This document shows positions 8,382-16,693 of a stretch of DNA of 64,000 nucleotides, piece by piece. The DNA is taken from assembly GCA_964564865.1 (NCBI GenBank), contig CAZMDA010000010.1, positions 10,840-74,839 on the forward strand, written 5' to 3'. The translations under genes and the position numbers were made by a program. The DNA comes from RBG-16-66-20 sp964564865 (lineage in GTDB: Bacteria; Pseudomonadota; Gammaproteobacteria; Burkholderiales; SG8-39). The notes under the pieces are model-generated. The model made no database searches. It was not told the DNA's origin and saw only the letters and a list, made by a program, of their open reading frames with translations. How positions within the stretch are numbered: the stretch's first letter is position 1; each line of letters starts with the position of its first letter.

Positions 8382-9935
8382 TCAGGCCGCGGCCGCCACC
8401 GGCGGCGCCACCGGCAGGAGCACCGTGAAGCGCGTGCCCAGGCCGGGCCGGGAGTCCACCTTCAGCTCGCCGCCGTGGTTGGCGACGATGCGATAGCAGA
8501 TGGAAAGGCCCAGGCCCGTGCCCTGGCCCACCGGCTTGGTGGTGAAGAACGGGTCGAAGATCTTCGGCAGCACCTCGGCCGGGATGCCGTGGCCGTTGTC
8601 GGCGATCTCGACCGCGACGTGCGCCGCGTCCGGCATCGAGGTGCGCACCGTGATGCGCCCGCCCGACTCGGGCGTGGCCTGGGCCGCGTTGGTGATCAGG
8701 TTGAGGAACACCTGGTTGATCTGGGAGGGCGAGCAGGCGACGCGCGCGACCTTGCCGAACTCGCGCGCCACGGCGCGGGTCCTGAGCTGGTGGCGCGCGA
8801 TGCGCAGCGCGCTCTCCAGCCCCTCGTGCAGGTCCACCTGCGCCACCTGGCTGCGGTCCAGGCGGCTGAAGTTCTTGAGGCTCCCCACCAGCTCGGAGAT
8901 CTGGGCGATGCCGAACACGCCGTCCTCCACCTGGCGGCCGATCTCCTCCACCGCGCCGCGCGCGCGCAGGCCCTCCAGCTGCGCGCGCACCGCGGCGAAC
9001 TTCGCCGCCAGCTGCGCCTCGTCCGCGCCCTCGGCCGAGAGGAGCGAGAGCAGCTGCTCGGTCTCGGCCGCGAGGCTGCCCAGTTCCGGGACCCGCTTCT
9101 TCAGTCCTTCCATGCTCGCCTTGACGTAGGCGAGCGGCGTGTTCACCTCGTGCACCAGGCCCGCCACCATCTGGCCCAGCGACGACATCTTCTCGCTCTG
9201 CACCAGCATGGCCTCGGACTCCTTCAGGCGCGCCAGCGCGTCGCTCAGCTCGCGGGTGCGCTCCTGCACCCGCGCCTCCAGCGTCTCGTTGGCCTCGCGC
9301 AGCCGCGCGTTGGCGCGGTCGGTCTCGCGCCGGCTCTCGGCCAGCCGCCACGCCACGTAGGCCAGCACCGCGAGCAGGATCCCGGAGTAGTAGAGCAGCA
9401 GGACGCGGTACAGCTCGGCCTCGGCGAGCGCCTGGTCGAGCGCGCGGTCCAGTTCGCGCGCCACCAGCCCCATCCGGGACGCGGTGGGCGCCTGCCAGGC
9501 GCGCTCGTGCAGCAGCGGGATCGCGGCGCGCAGCTCCGCGAGCTTCGCCTCGTCCGCCGGCTCGGCGCGCTCGGCCGCGGCGAGGGCCGCGCGCGCCGCG
9601 GCGTGCCGGTCCACCAGCTCCGCCTTCTCGTCCAGGGCCGCCTGCAACCCGGCCAGCGCGCGGCCGACCTGCCCGCTGCCCAGGGCGAGGGCGCGCACTT
9701 CCAGGTTCGAGTAGGCGCTGCGGTGCTGCGAGGGCGCCGCCGGCGCCGCGGGCAGCGCCGGGTCCACCAGGCGCGCGTTCCAGCGGGCGTCCAGCGTGCG
9801 CAGCTCCGCCAAGGCGCCGCGCGTGCGCTCGATGGCGCCGATGTCCACCGCGCCGCCCAGCCAGTAGAGGAACGCCCAGCCGCCCGCCAGCGCGAGGGCC
9901 ATGAGGGCATAGCCGGCAGTCTTGGCGAGGCGCAT
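8382..9935 (-). CDS. membrane-bound sensor histidine kinase
   Basis: A transmembrane segment at about residues 5-27 and another at about 176-197 bracket a helical, alanine-rich extracytoplasmic region of about 150 residues with no recognised sensor fold. A coiled coil (200-250, NETLEARVQERTREL) leads to the dimerisation helix with phosphoacceptor H262 in LVHEVNTPLAYV. The ATPase part follows, with N box FLNLITNAAQATP, G1 VEIADNGHGIP, F box FDPFFTTKP and G2 GTGLGLSI. The start is placed at ATG 9935, in front of a normal signal-anchor. An upstream ATG at 10040 would add 35 residues overlapping the algH start. Its probable target is the receiver-bearing kinase encoded next. Confidence 0.9.
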   Translation of the reverse strand: MRLAKTAGYALMALALAGGWAFLYWLGGAVDIGAIERTRGALAELRTLDARWNARLVDPALPAAPAAPSQHRSAYSNLEVRALALGSGQVGRALAGLQAALDEKAELVDRHAAARAALAAAERAEPADEAKLAELRAAIPLLHERAWQAPTASRMGLVARELDRALDQALAEAELYRVLLLYYSGILLAVLAYVAWRLAESRRETDRANARLREANETLEARVQERTRELSDALARLKESEAMLVQSEKMSSLGQMVAGLVHEVNTPLAYVKASMEGLKKRVPELGSLAAETEQLLSLLSAEGADEAQLAAKFAAVRAQLEGLRARGAVEEIGRQVEDGVFGIAQISELVGSLKNFSRLDRSQVAQVDLHEGLESALRIARHQLRTRAVAREFGKVARVACSPSQINQVFLNLITNAAQATPESGGRITVRTSMPDAAHVAVEIADNGHGIPAEVLPKIFDPFFTTKPVGQGTGLGLSICYRIVANHGGELKVDSRPGLGTRFTVLLPVAPPVAAAA

Positions 9936-10022
9936 GGGGACCGGGGAGGAGCCGTGGAGGAACCGGGCGGCAGTATAGCGGCGGGGGCCGCCGCCGCCGG
10001 CCCGTCGCCCCCTCGCATGCGG

Positions 10023-10028
10023 TAAAAT
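10023..10028 (+). promoter_or_regulatory. -10-like hexamer TAAAAT close to the algH start
   Basis: TAAAAT ends 10 bases before the algH ATG, and no Shine-Dalgarno sequence lies between them. If it is a real -10, the transcript would start at or just before the start codon. No clear -35 is visible. Confidence 0.35.
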
Positions 10029-10038
10029 TGCGTCAAGC

Positions 10039-10599
10039 ATGTCCTCGATCGATCTGACGCATCACTTCCTGATCGCCATGCCCAACATGGCCGACCCGTA
10101 TTTTTCGAGGACCCTCACTTTCGTCTGCGAGCACAACGACCAGGGCGCGCTGGGCATCGTGGTCAACCGCCCGATCGACATGACCCTGCAGGCCCTGTTC
10201 GAGCGCCTGTCGCTGTCCATGGGCAACACCGAGCTCGCGGATGCGCCGGTCTACTTCGGCGGCCCGGTGCAGACCGACCGCGGCTTCGTCCTGCACGCGC
10301 CCGCCGGCAACTGGCAATCGACGCTGCGCGTGCGCGACGCCATCGGCCTCACCACCTCCAAGGACATCCTGGAGGCGGTCGGGCGCGGCGAGGGGCCGGG
10401 CCGGATGCTGGTGTCCCTGGGCTACGCCGGCTGGACCGCCGGGCAGCTGGAGCACGAGCTGTCGCAGAACGCCTGGCTCACCGTGGAGGCGAGCGACGGC
10501 ATCCTGTTCGACACCCCGGCCGAGGAACGGCTGCCGGCGGCGATGGAGCTGCTGGGCCTGGACTATGCGCGTCTCGCCGACGTCGCGGGACATGCCTGA
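10039..10599 (+). CDS. algH: YqgE/AlgH-family protein
   Basis: The 186-residue protein matches the UPF0301/AlgH family throughout: LTHHFLIAMPNMADPYFSRTL at the N-terminus, VCEHNDQGALGIVVNRP, the VYFGGPVQTDRGFVLH signature and GYAGWTAGQLEHEL. Its biochemical role is unsettled; AlgH has been linked to alginate regulation in Pseudomonas, and a structure has been reported without a defined activity. It heads a tightly packed run with ruvX, pyrR, pyrB and pyrC', overlapping ruvX by 8 bases. That linkage to ruvX and pyrimidine genes is conserved in many proteobacteria. Confidence 0.94.
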   Translation: MSSIDLTHHFLIAMPNMADPYFSRTLTFVCEHNDQGALGIVVNRPIDMTLQALFERLSLSMGNTELADAPVYFGGPVQTDRGFVLHAPAGNWQSTLRVRDAIGLTTSKDILEAVGRGEGPGRMLVSLGYAGWTAGQLEHELSQNAWLTVEASDGILFDTPAEERLPAAMELLGLDYARLADVAGHA

Positions 10600-11047
10600 G
10601 CGAAGCGTTGGCAACCCCCCCGGGACGGTCCTCGCCTTCGATTTCGGTTTGCAGCGCATTGGCGTCGCCGTGGGCGAGCCCGAGCTGGGCACCGCGCATC
10701 CGCTGCCGGCGGTGGCCGCGCAAAGCTCGCCGGGGCGGCTCACCGCGATCGGCCGCCTGGTGAAGCAGTGGAACCCCTCGCAGCTGGTGGTCGGGCGGCC
10801 CCTGGGCGAGGACGGCGCGCCGCACGAGATGACGCGCCGCGCCGAGCGCTTCGCGCGCCAGCTGAACGGGCGCTTCCGCCTGCCGGTGGCGCTGGTGGAC
10901 GAGCGCTACAGCTCGGTGGAGGTGGAAAGCCGCATGCGCGCCGCCTACGGCAGCCGCAAGGCCGCCACGCTCTCGCGCGGCAAGGCGCTCGATTCGCACG
11001 CCGCGCAGCTGGTGCTGGAGCAGTACTTCAACGAGCGGACGGCATGA
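10592..11047 (+). CDS. ruvX: putative pre-16S rRNA nuclease / Holliday-junction-resolvase-like YqgF
   Basis: This RNase-H-fold protein of 151 residues has the three acidic clusters expected of YqgF: D in LAFDFGLQRIGVAVGE, the LVVGRPLGEDG strand with its glutamate, and DERYSSVEVESR, with a final KALDSHAAQLVLEQY helix. YqgF family members trim 16S rRNA precursor ends, and the similarity to resolvases gave the older name. The ATG at 10592 overlaps the algH stop region. The frame is open further upstream, but that part has no family similarity. The stop overlaps the pyrR start as ATGA. Confidence 0.93.
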   Translation: MPERSVGNPPGTVLAFDFGLQRIGVAVGEPELGTAHPLPAVAAQSSPGRLTAIGRLVKQWNPSQLVVGRPLGEDGAPHEMTRRAERFARQLNGRFRLPVALVDERYSSVEVESRMRAAYGSRKAATLSRGKALDSHAAQLVLEQYFNERTA

Positions 11048-11544
11048 GCGCCCTGCCCGACGCCGAATCGCTGCTGCCCGGCCTTGCCGCCGAGCTGAAG
11101 GCGCGCGTGACGCCGGCGACCGCGATGATCGGCCTGTACACCGGCGGCGCCTGGCTCGCCGAGCGCCTGCACGCGATGCTGGGCCTGAAGGAACCGCTCG
11201 GCCTGATGGACATCGCCTTCTACCGCGACGACTACGCCAAGCAGGGCCTTAAGCACGACCCCAAGCGCACCCGGATCCCGTTCGACGTCGGCGGCCGCGA
11301 CCTGCTGCTGGTGGACGACGTGCTCTACACCGGGCGCACGGTGCGCGCGGCGATGAACGAGCTGTTCGACTACGGCCGGCCGCGCAGCATCGCGCTCGCG
11401 GTGCTGGCCGACCGCGGCGGGCGCGAGCTGCCGATCTGCGCCCAGCACTGCGGCGCGCGGGTGCAGGTGCCCGAGGGCATGCGGCTGCGCCTGAAGCGCG
11501 CCGCCGACGGCCGCCTGTCGCTGGAGCTGGAACGTGCGGCTTAG
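11044..11544 (+). CDS. pyrR: PyrR-type uracil phosphoribosyltransferase / regulator
   Basis: The 166-residue protein carries the phosphoribosyltransferase PRPP loop LLLVDDVLYTGRTVRAAM and the PyrR-specific IAFYRDDYAKQGL and VLADRGGRELPI segments. In Bacillus PyrR binds pyr mRNA to attenuate transcription and has weak UPRTase activity. In proteobacteria the RNA-binding role is less certain. I see no attenuator hairpin or PyrR-binding loop before pyrB, because the two genes overlap by 11 bases. It most likely acts with pyrB and the next gene in pyrimidine homeostasis. Confidence 0.93.
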   Translation: MSALPDAESLLPGLAAELKARVTPATAMIGLYTGGAWLAERLHAMLGLKEPLGLMDIAFYRDDYAKQGLKHDPKRTRIPFDVGGRDLLLVDDVLYTGRTVRAAMNELFDYGRPRSIALAVLADRGGRELPICAQHCGARVQVPEGMRLRLKRAADGRLSLELERAA

Positions 11545-12496
11545 CGCCGGCCGCAACCCGCAGCTCAACGCCAACGGCGAGCTGCAGCACCTGCTGTCCA
11601 TCGAGGGGCTGCCGCGCGAGATCCTGCTGCAGATCCTGGACACCGCCCAGCCGTTCGCGGACGTCACCGAGCGCGAGGTGAAGAAGGTGCCGCTGTTGCG
11701 GGGCAAGAGCGTGTTCAACCTGTTCTTCGAGAACTCGACCCGCACCCGCACCACCTTCGAGATCGCCGCCAAGCGGCTCTCGGCCGACGTCATCAACCTC
11801 AACGTCGCGGTGTCCTCGGCCTCCAAGGGCGAGTCGCTGCTGGACACGGTGGCCAACCTCTCGGCGATGCAGGCCGACGTGTTCGTGGTGCGCCACGCCT
11901 CCTCGGGCGCGCCCTACCTGATCGCGCGCCACGTCAAGCCGCACGAGCACGTCGTCAACGCCGGCGACGGGCGCCACGCGCACCCGACGCAGGGGCTGCT
12001 CGACCTCTACACCATCCGCCACTACAAGAAGGACTTCACGCGGCTGACGGTGGCGGTGGTGGGCGACGTGCTGCACTCGCGCGTGGCGCGCTCGCTGATC
12101 CACGGCCTGACCACGCTGGGGGTGCCCGAAGTGCGCGTGATCGGGCCGCAGACCCTGCTGCCCGCCGGGGTCGAGGCGCTGGGGGTGAGGGTGTTCCACG
12201 ACATGCGCGAGGGGCTGCGGGACGCCGACGTGGTGGTGATGCTGCGGCTGCAGAACGAGCGCATGAACGGGCCGCTGCTGCCCAGCGCGCAGGAGTTCTT
12301 CAAGCACTACGGCCTGAACGCGGACAAGCTGGCGCTGGCGAAGCCCGACGCCATCGTCATGCACCCCGGGCCGATGAACCGCGGCGTCGAGATCGATTCC
12401 TCGGTGGCCGACGGCCCGCACTCGGTGATCCTGCCGCAGGTCACCTTCGGCATCGCGGTGCGCATGGCGGTGATGTCCATCGTGGCGGGGAACTAG
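11534..12496 (+). CDS. pyrB: aspartate carbamoyltransferase catalytic chain
   Basis: PyrB condenses carbamoyl phosphate and aspartate, the committed step of pyrimidine synthesis. The 320-residue protein has the carbamoyl-phosphate loop FENSTRTRTTFE, the swinging loop SASKGESLLDT, the NAGDGRHAHPTQGLLD histidine motif, and MHPGPMNRGVEI near the C-terminus. The start is a GTG overlapping pyrR. A 12-residue N-terminal extension before the first helix resembles Pseudomonas-type ATCase chains, which assemble with an inactive dihydroorotase homologue. The next gene encodes just such a protein. No pyrI regulatory chain is nearby. Confidence 0.96.
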   Translation: MRLSAGRNPQLNANGELQHLLSIEGLPREILLQILDTAQPFADVTEREVKKVPLLRGKSVFNLFFENSTRTRTTFEIAAKRLSADVINLNVAVSSASKGESLLDTVANLSAMQADVFVVRHASSGAPYLIARHVKPHEHVVNAGDGRHAHPTQGLLDLYTIRHYKKDFTRLTVAVVGDVLHSRVARSLIHGLTTLGVPEVRVIGPQTLLPAGVEALGVRVFHDMREGLRDADVVVMLRLQNERMNGPLLPSAQEFFKHYGLNADKLALAKPDAIVMHPGPMNRGVEIDSSVADGPHSVILPQVTFGIAVRMAVMSIVAGN

Positions 12497-12507
12497 GTGG
12501 ACTGCCG

Positions 12508-13791
12508 ATGAGCATCCTCATCAAGGGCGGGCGCGTGATCGACCCGGCAAGCGGCCGGGACGAAGTGGGCGACGTGTTCATCGCCGACGGGAAGATCGCC
12601 GACAAGGCGGGCAAGGCCGCGCGCACCATCGACGCCAAAGGCCTGGTCGTCGCCCCCGGCCTGATCGACCTCTCGGCGCGCCTGCGCGAGCCGGGCTACG
12701 AGTACAAGGCGACGCTGGAATCCGAGATGGACGCCGCGGTCGCGGGCGGCGTCACCAGCCTCGCCTGCCCGCCGGACACCGACCCGCCGCTGGACGAGCC
12801 GGGCCTGGTCGACATGCTGCGCCGGCGCGCGAAGGTGCTGTCGCGCGCCCGCGTCTACCCGGTGGGCGCGCTCACCGTGAAGCTCGCCGGCGAGCGCCTG
12901 ACCGAGATGGCGGAACTGGCCGAGGCCGGCTGCGTCGCGTTCTCGCAGGCGAACGCGCCGCTGCGCGACACGCAGGTGCTGTGGCGCGCGCTGCAGTACG
13001 CGGCCACCTTCGGCTTCCCGGTCTGGCTGCGCGCGGAGGACCCCTGGCTCGCGGCCGGCGGCGTGGCGCACGACGGCGAGGTGGCGACGCGCATGGGCCT
13101 GCCGGGCATCCCGGCCTTCGCCGAGACCGTGGCGCTCGCCACGCTGCTGGAGCTGGTGCGGGCGACGCGCACGCGCGTGCACGTGTGCCGGCTCTCCACG
13201 GCGGCCGCGGTGGCGATGATCCGGGCCGCCAAGCAGGAGGGGCTGCCGGTGACCTGCGACGTCGGCGTCCACCACCTGCACCTCTCGGACATGGACCTGG
13301 GCTACTACGATTCCAGCTGCCGCCTGGAACCGCCGCTGCGCTCGCAGCGCGACCGCGACGCCCTCGCCGAGGGCCTGGCCGACGGCACCATCGACTGCGT
13401 GGTGTCGGACCACACGCCGGTGGACGAGGACCGCAAGCAACTGCCCTTCGACGAAGCCGAGGCGGGCGCCACCGGCCTGGAGCTGCTGCTGCCGCTGACG
13501 CTGAAGTGGGCCGCGGCGCGCAAGCTTCCCCTGGCGACCGCGCTCGCGCGCCTCACCAGCGATCCGGCGCGGATCCTGGGCGTGCAGTCAGGGCGGATCG
13601 CGCCGGGGGCGCCGGCGGACCTGGTCCTGTTCGACCCCGCGGCGCCGTTGCGCGTCGAAGCGGCGACGCTCAAGAGCCAGGGACACAACACGCCGTACAT
13701 CGGCCACGAGCTCGCCGGCCGCGTCCGGGCGACGCTGGTCGCCGGCAACGTGGTGCACGAAGCCGCGGCTGGTGCTAGCGGAAGCGCCTGA
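12508..13791 (+). CDS. dihydroorotase-like protein lacking the metal ligands (PyrC'/PyrX type)
   Basis: The 427-residue chain has the amidohydrolase fold and overall type I dihydroorotase sequence (GLIDL..RLREPG, PGIPAFAETV, SDHTPVDEDRKQ). The catalytic residues are missing. The HxH of DLHVHLREP is replaced by S56 and R58. The SDDG aspartate region reads SQANA. The HAED histidine is R in LRAEDP, and HICHVST is HVCRLST. In Pseudomonas an inactive homologue of this kind, encoded beside pyrB, is needed to build the ATCase dodecamer. Position (12 bases after pyrB) and residue loss both fit that structural role. A catalytic pyrC must then exist elsewhere in the genome. Its 3' end overlaps the convergent FkbM gene by 17 bases. 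Confidence 0.9.
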   Translation: MSILIKGGRVIDPASGRDEVGDVFIADGKIADKAGKAARTIDAKGLVVAPGLIDLSARLREPGYEYKATLESEMDAAVAGGVTSLACPPDTDPPLDEPGLVDMLRRRAKVLSRARVYPVGALTVKLAGERLTEMAELAEAGCVAFSQANAPLRDTQVLWRALQYAATFGFPVWLRAEDPWLAAGGVAHDGEVATRMGLPGIPAFAETVALATLLELVRATRTRVHVCRLSTAAAVAMIRAAKQEGLPVTCDVGVHHLHLSDMDLGYYDSSCRLEPPLRSQRDRDALAEGLADGTIDCVVSDHTPVDEDRKQLPFDEAEAGATGLELLLPLTLKWAAARKLPLATALARLTSDPARILGVQSGRIAPGAPADLVLFDPAAPLRVEAATLKSQGHNTPYIGHELAGRVRATLVAGNVVHEAAAGASGSA

Positions 13792-14602
13792 AGCCCCGGA
13801 ACGCGGGGCTCAGGTCCCGGCGGCAGGCGTCGAAGAAATAGTTGCGCTTGCGAACCGTTTTCGCGGTCTCGATGTCGAACCAGCGGGACAGGTAGTCCAG
13901 GGTCCGGAAATCCGCCGCCGCCGCGATGCCATCCGAATGCAGCTCGCCGTAGATCCACTTCGCGCCCGCGATCACGCGCTCCGGGAACGCCGACAGGATC
14001 GCGTATTCGGCGCCCTCGGTGTCGATCTTGATCACGTCCACGGCGTCGATGCCCGCCTGGGCGAGCGCGCCCTCGACGCGCCGCACCGGCGCGCGCAGCT
14101 GCGCCGCGCCGCCGGCGAAGGCGGAGTAGCCGCCCTGGTTGAAGCCCGTAGCGTCGGGCAGGCTGAGCGCCAGCTCGCCGTCCTCCCCGCCCAGCGCGAA
14201 GGCGTGCACCTCGATCCGGCTCGAGTGCGCCGCGTTCCGCCGCAGCAGCTCGAGGTTGGCCGGCACCGGCTCGAAGGCGTGCACCCGCGCCTGAGGAAAG
14301 CGGTGAGCGAGGTAGCGGCTGGCGACGCCGATGTTGCCGCCGATGTCGAGGATGGTGCGCGGCTGCAGTTCGGGCGGCAGCCAGTACTCGCCCTTGTCGC
14401 CGGGCTTGAGCAGGATGTCGTAGATGAGGCCCAGGTCGCTGGTGCCGCGCCGGTAGGCGATGTCGCCGCCGTCGCCGGCGCGCCAGGCATAGCGGCCGAG
14501 CCCCAGCCCGCGGCCTTTGCCGCCCGCCGCCTCGCCGTAGGCGCGGGCGAAGGCGAAGGAGCCGGCGCGCAGCGCCACCTTGAGGAACTTTCCCGGAGTC
14601 AT
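13775..14602 (-). CDS. FkbM-family SAM-dependent methyltransferase
   Basis: The protein of about 275 residues contains the FkbM methyltransferase pattern. The SAM-binding strand is TILDIGGNIGVASRYLAHRFP, then VHAFEPVPANLELLRRNAA, an IEVHAFALGGEDGE strand and a VDVIKIDTEGAEYAIL motif near the active site. FkbM enzymes O-methylate polyketides, glycans or lipids, and the acceptor here cannot be named. The ATG at 14602 is chosen over an upstream TTG because the first residues then read TPGKFLKVALRAG. Only 5 bases separate its start from that of rlpA on the other strand, so the two must share a promoter region or overlap transcripts. Confidence 0.85.
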   Translation of the reverse strand: MTPGKFLKVALRAGSFAFARAYGEAAGGKGRGLGLGRYAWRAGDGGDIAYRRGTSDLGLIYDILLKPGDKGEYWLPPELQPRTILDIGGNIGVASRYLAHRFPQARVHAFEPVPANLELLRRNAAHSSRIEVHAFALGGEDGELALSLPDATGFNQGGYSAFAGGAAQLRAPVRRVEGALAQAGIDAVDVIKIDTEGAEYAILSAFPERVIAGAKWIYGELHSDGIAAAADFRTLDYLSRWFDIETAKTVRKRNYFFDACRRDLSPAFRGFRRFR

Positions 14603-14607
14603 CGTCG

Positions 14608-15507
14608 ATGAGGATGGTAGCTGAACAGGTGTTGCTGCGAGTCCTGGCGCTGGGCGCGGCCGCAAGCCTTGCCGGCTGCGGCGGGCTGTTCACGCGCTCG
14701 GACCCCGCGCCGCAGGCCGAATCGCGCCCGGCGCCCAAGGCGCCTGCGGAGGCGCCGGCGCGGCGCCCGGGCGCCTACTACAAGGACGACGGCCCCGGCG
14801 AGCGGCCGCCGGTGGACCTGGCCTCCATCCCGGACGCGACGCCGCGCGCCGAGCCGCCGCACCGCTTCGCCAACCGGCCCTACCAGGTGTTCGGCCGCGA
14901 CTACGCGCCGATCGCGAGCGCGCAGGGCTTCCGCCAGAAGGGCATCGCCAGCTGGTACGGCCGGCGCTACCACGGCCAGAACACCTCCAGCGGCGAGCCC
15001 TACGACATGTACGGCATGACCGCGGCGCACCCGCTTCTGCCGATCCCGAGCTACGTGCGCGTCACCAACCTCGCCAACCGCAGGAGCGTGGTGGTGCGGG
15101 TGAACGACCGCGGCCCGTTCCACGCCGACCGCGTCATCGACCTGTCCTACACCGCGGCCTGGAAGCTGGGCTTCGTCGAGGTGGGCAGCGCGTTGGTGGA
15201 GATCGAGCATGTGCCGCCGGGCGCCGCCGTGGCGGCGGCGAGCGCGCCGGCGGCGGCGCCGGCCGCCGCGGACGCCGCGGGCGTGTTCCTGCAGCTGGGC
15301 GCCTTCTCGGCGCGCGAGAGCGCGGACAACTTCCGCGCCCGCATCTACCGGGAGCTCGCGTGGTTGTCGGACCCGATCCACGTCGTCGCGGCGGCGGGGC
15401 TGTTCCGCCTGCAGCTGGGCCCGTTCGGATCGGCCGACGCCGCGCGGCCGATTGCCGAGCGCATCGAGGCCGAGCTCGCCTTCAGGCCGCTGCTGGTGTT
15501 CCGCTAG
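14608..15507 (+). CDS. rlpA: RlpA septal-ring lytic transglycosylase lipoprotein
   Basis: A lipoprotein signal peptide ends at SLAGC (about residue 26), placing the mature protein on the outer membrane. A low-complexity Pro/Ala/Glu linker leads to a double-psi beta-barrel: GIASWYGRRYHGQNTSSGE, the conserved DMYGMTAAHPLLP, VRVTNLANRRSVVVRVNDRGPF, and RVIDLSYTAAWKLG. Residues about 228-299 form a SPOR domain (VFLQLGAFSARESADNFRARI...LQLGPFG), which binds glycan strands stripped of stem peptides. RlpA cleaves such naked glycans at the septum. Placement just before dacC, whose product trims stem peptides, is conserved in many proteobacteria. Confidence 0.95.
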   Translation: MRMVAEQVLLRVLALGAAASLAGCGGLFTRSDPAPQAESRPAPKAPAEAPARRPGAYYKDDGPGERPPVDLASIPDATPRAEPPHRFANRPYQVFGRDYAPIASAQGFRQKGIASWYGRRYHGQNTSSGEPYDMYGMTAAHPLLPIPSYVRVTNLANRRSVVVRVNDRGPFHADRVIDLSYTAAWKLGFVEVGSALVEIEHVPPGAAVAAASAPAAAPAAADAAGVFLQLGAFSARESADNFRARIYRELAWLSDPIHVVAAAGLFRLQLGPFGSADAARPIAERIEAELAFRPLLVFR

Positions 15508-15511
15508 CGGC

Positions 15512-15517
15512 TATAAT
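15512..15517 (+). promoter_or_regulatory. -10 element TATAAT in front of dacC
   Basis: A perfect TATAAT lies 5 bases after the rlpA stop and 40 bases before the dacC ATG. No strong -35 is visible at the expected spacing. It would allow dacC and the downstream dat-lip genes to be transcribed separately from rlpA. Confidence 0.45.
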
Positions 15518-15557
15518 GCGCGCCCCCTTGTCCGCGCGAATTCCGGCGCATTCCACG

Positions 15558-16682
15558 ATGCTTTTCCGCCTCGCAGCCGCGCTGCTCCTCGTTCCCATCC
15601 TCGCCCAGGCGCAGGCGCCGCAGCCGCCCGCCGTGGTCGGCCGCGCCTGGATCGTCGCCGACGTCAGCAGCGGCCAGCTGCTCGCCGCGGAGAAGCCCGA
15701 CGAGCGCATGGAACCGGCCTCGCTCACCAAGCTGATGACCGCCTACGTCGTGTTCGGCGCGCTGAAGGAGAAGAAGATCGCGCTCGAGCAGCCGGTGTCG
15801 GTGTCGGAGAACGCGCGCCGCGCCCCGGGCTCGCGCATGTTCATCGAGCCGCGCCGCCCGGTGAGCGTGGACGAGCTGATCCGCGGCATGGTGGTGCAGT
15901 CGGGCAACGACGCCTGCATCGCGCTCGCCGAGCTGGTCGCCGGCACCGAGGAGGCGTTCGCGCAGCGCATGAACCGCGAGGCCGAGCGCCTGGGCCTGAA
16001 GGGCACGAGATTCATGAACGCCTCGGGCCTGCCCGACCCGCAGCACTACTCCACCGCGCGCGACCTGTACCTGCTCGCCGCGGCGCTGATCCGCGATTTC
16101 CCCGCCGAGTACGCCGCCTACTACTCGCAGAAGGAGTTCCGCTACAACAACATCACCCAGCCCAACCGCAACCGCCTGCTGTGGCTGGATCCGACGGTGG
16201 ACGGGGTGAAGACCGGGTATACGGAAGCGGCGGGCTACTGCCTGATCTCGTCCTCGAAGCGCGGTCCGCGCCGCGTGCTGGCGGTGCTGCTGGGCTCGAC
16301 CTCCGAGGCGGCGCGCGCGCAGGAATCGCAGAAGCTGCTCAACTGGGGCTTCCAGGCCTTCGACGCGGTGCGGCTCTATGGCGGCAACCAGGCGGTGAAG
16401 GAGATCGAGGTCTGGAAGGGCTCGGCCGACAAGCTGAAGGCCGGGTTCCGTTCCGACCTGGTGGTCACCGTGCCCAAGGGCCAGGCCGAGCGGCTGAAGG
16501 CCGAGCTGCTGGCGCAGTCGCCGCTGCTCGCGCCGGTGGCCGAGGGCCAGCGGGTGGGCGTGGTGCGCGTCACGCTGGATGGCAGGGCGCTTGGCGAGTA
16601 CCCGGTGCAGGCGCTGCAGGCGGTGCCCGCCGCGGGCCTGCTCGGGCGGGCCTGGGATACACTGAGGCTGTGGGTGAAGTAG
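15558..16682 (+). CDS. dacC: D-alanyl-D-alanine carboxypeptidase (PBP5/6 class)
   Basis: This periplasmic penicillin-binding protein removes the terminal D-alanine of peptidoglycan stem peptides. After a signal peptide (residues 1-20, ending AQAQA) come the three active-site motifs: S55-x-x-K58 in EPASLTKLM, S115-G-N117 in VQSGNDACIALAE, and KTG in DGVKTGYTEAAGYC. A C-terminal beta domain (PBP5_C) and an amphipathic end (LLGRAWDTLRLWVK) for membrane attachment follow. ATG 15558 is preferred because the next in-frame ATG upstream (15516) overlaps the TATAAT element and would spoil the signal peptide. The symbol dacC rather than dacA is a convention; the two cannot be told apart here. Confidence 0.93.
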   Translation: MLFRLAAALLLVPILAQAQAPQPPAVVGRAWIVADVSSGQLLAAEKPDERMEPASLTKLMTAYVVFGALKEKKIALEQPVSVSENARRAPGSRMFIEPRRPVSVDELIRGMVVQSGNDACIALAELVAGTEEAFAQRMNREAERLGLKGTRFMNASGLPDPQHYSTARDLYLLAAALIRDFPAEYAAYYSQKEFRYNNITQPNRNRLLWLDPTVDGVKTGYTEAAGYCLISSSKRGPRRVLAVLLGSTSEAARAQESQKLLNWGFQAFDAVRLYGGNQAVKEIEVWKGSADKLKAGFRSDLVVTVPKGQAERLKAELLAQSPLLAPVAEGQRVGVVRVTLDGRALGEYPVQALQAVPAAGLLGRAWDTLRLWVK

Positions 16683-16693
16683 AAGGAGCGCGA

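Noticed and set aside
6648..10025. A plus-strand open frame of more than 1,100 codons opposite the two kinase genes
   Set aside because: Its translation is rich in Arg, Gly, His and Gln with no fold or family pattern. The minus strand has clear kinase motifs throughout. High G+C makes long antisense open frames common here; the same applies to other large antisense frames such as 22950-24485, 27196-29805 and 54906-57347.
10478..11544. A PyrR attenuator or RNA-binding loop before pyrB
   Set aside because: pyrR overlaps pyrB, and I found no anti-terminator or terminator pair in the algH-pyrB interval.
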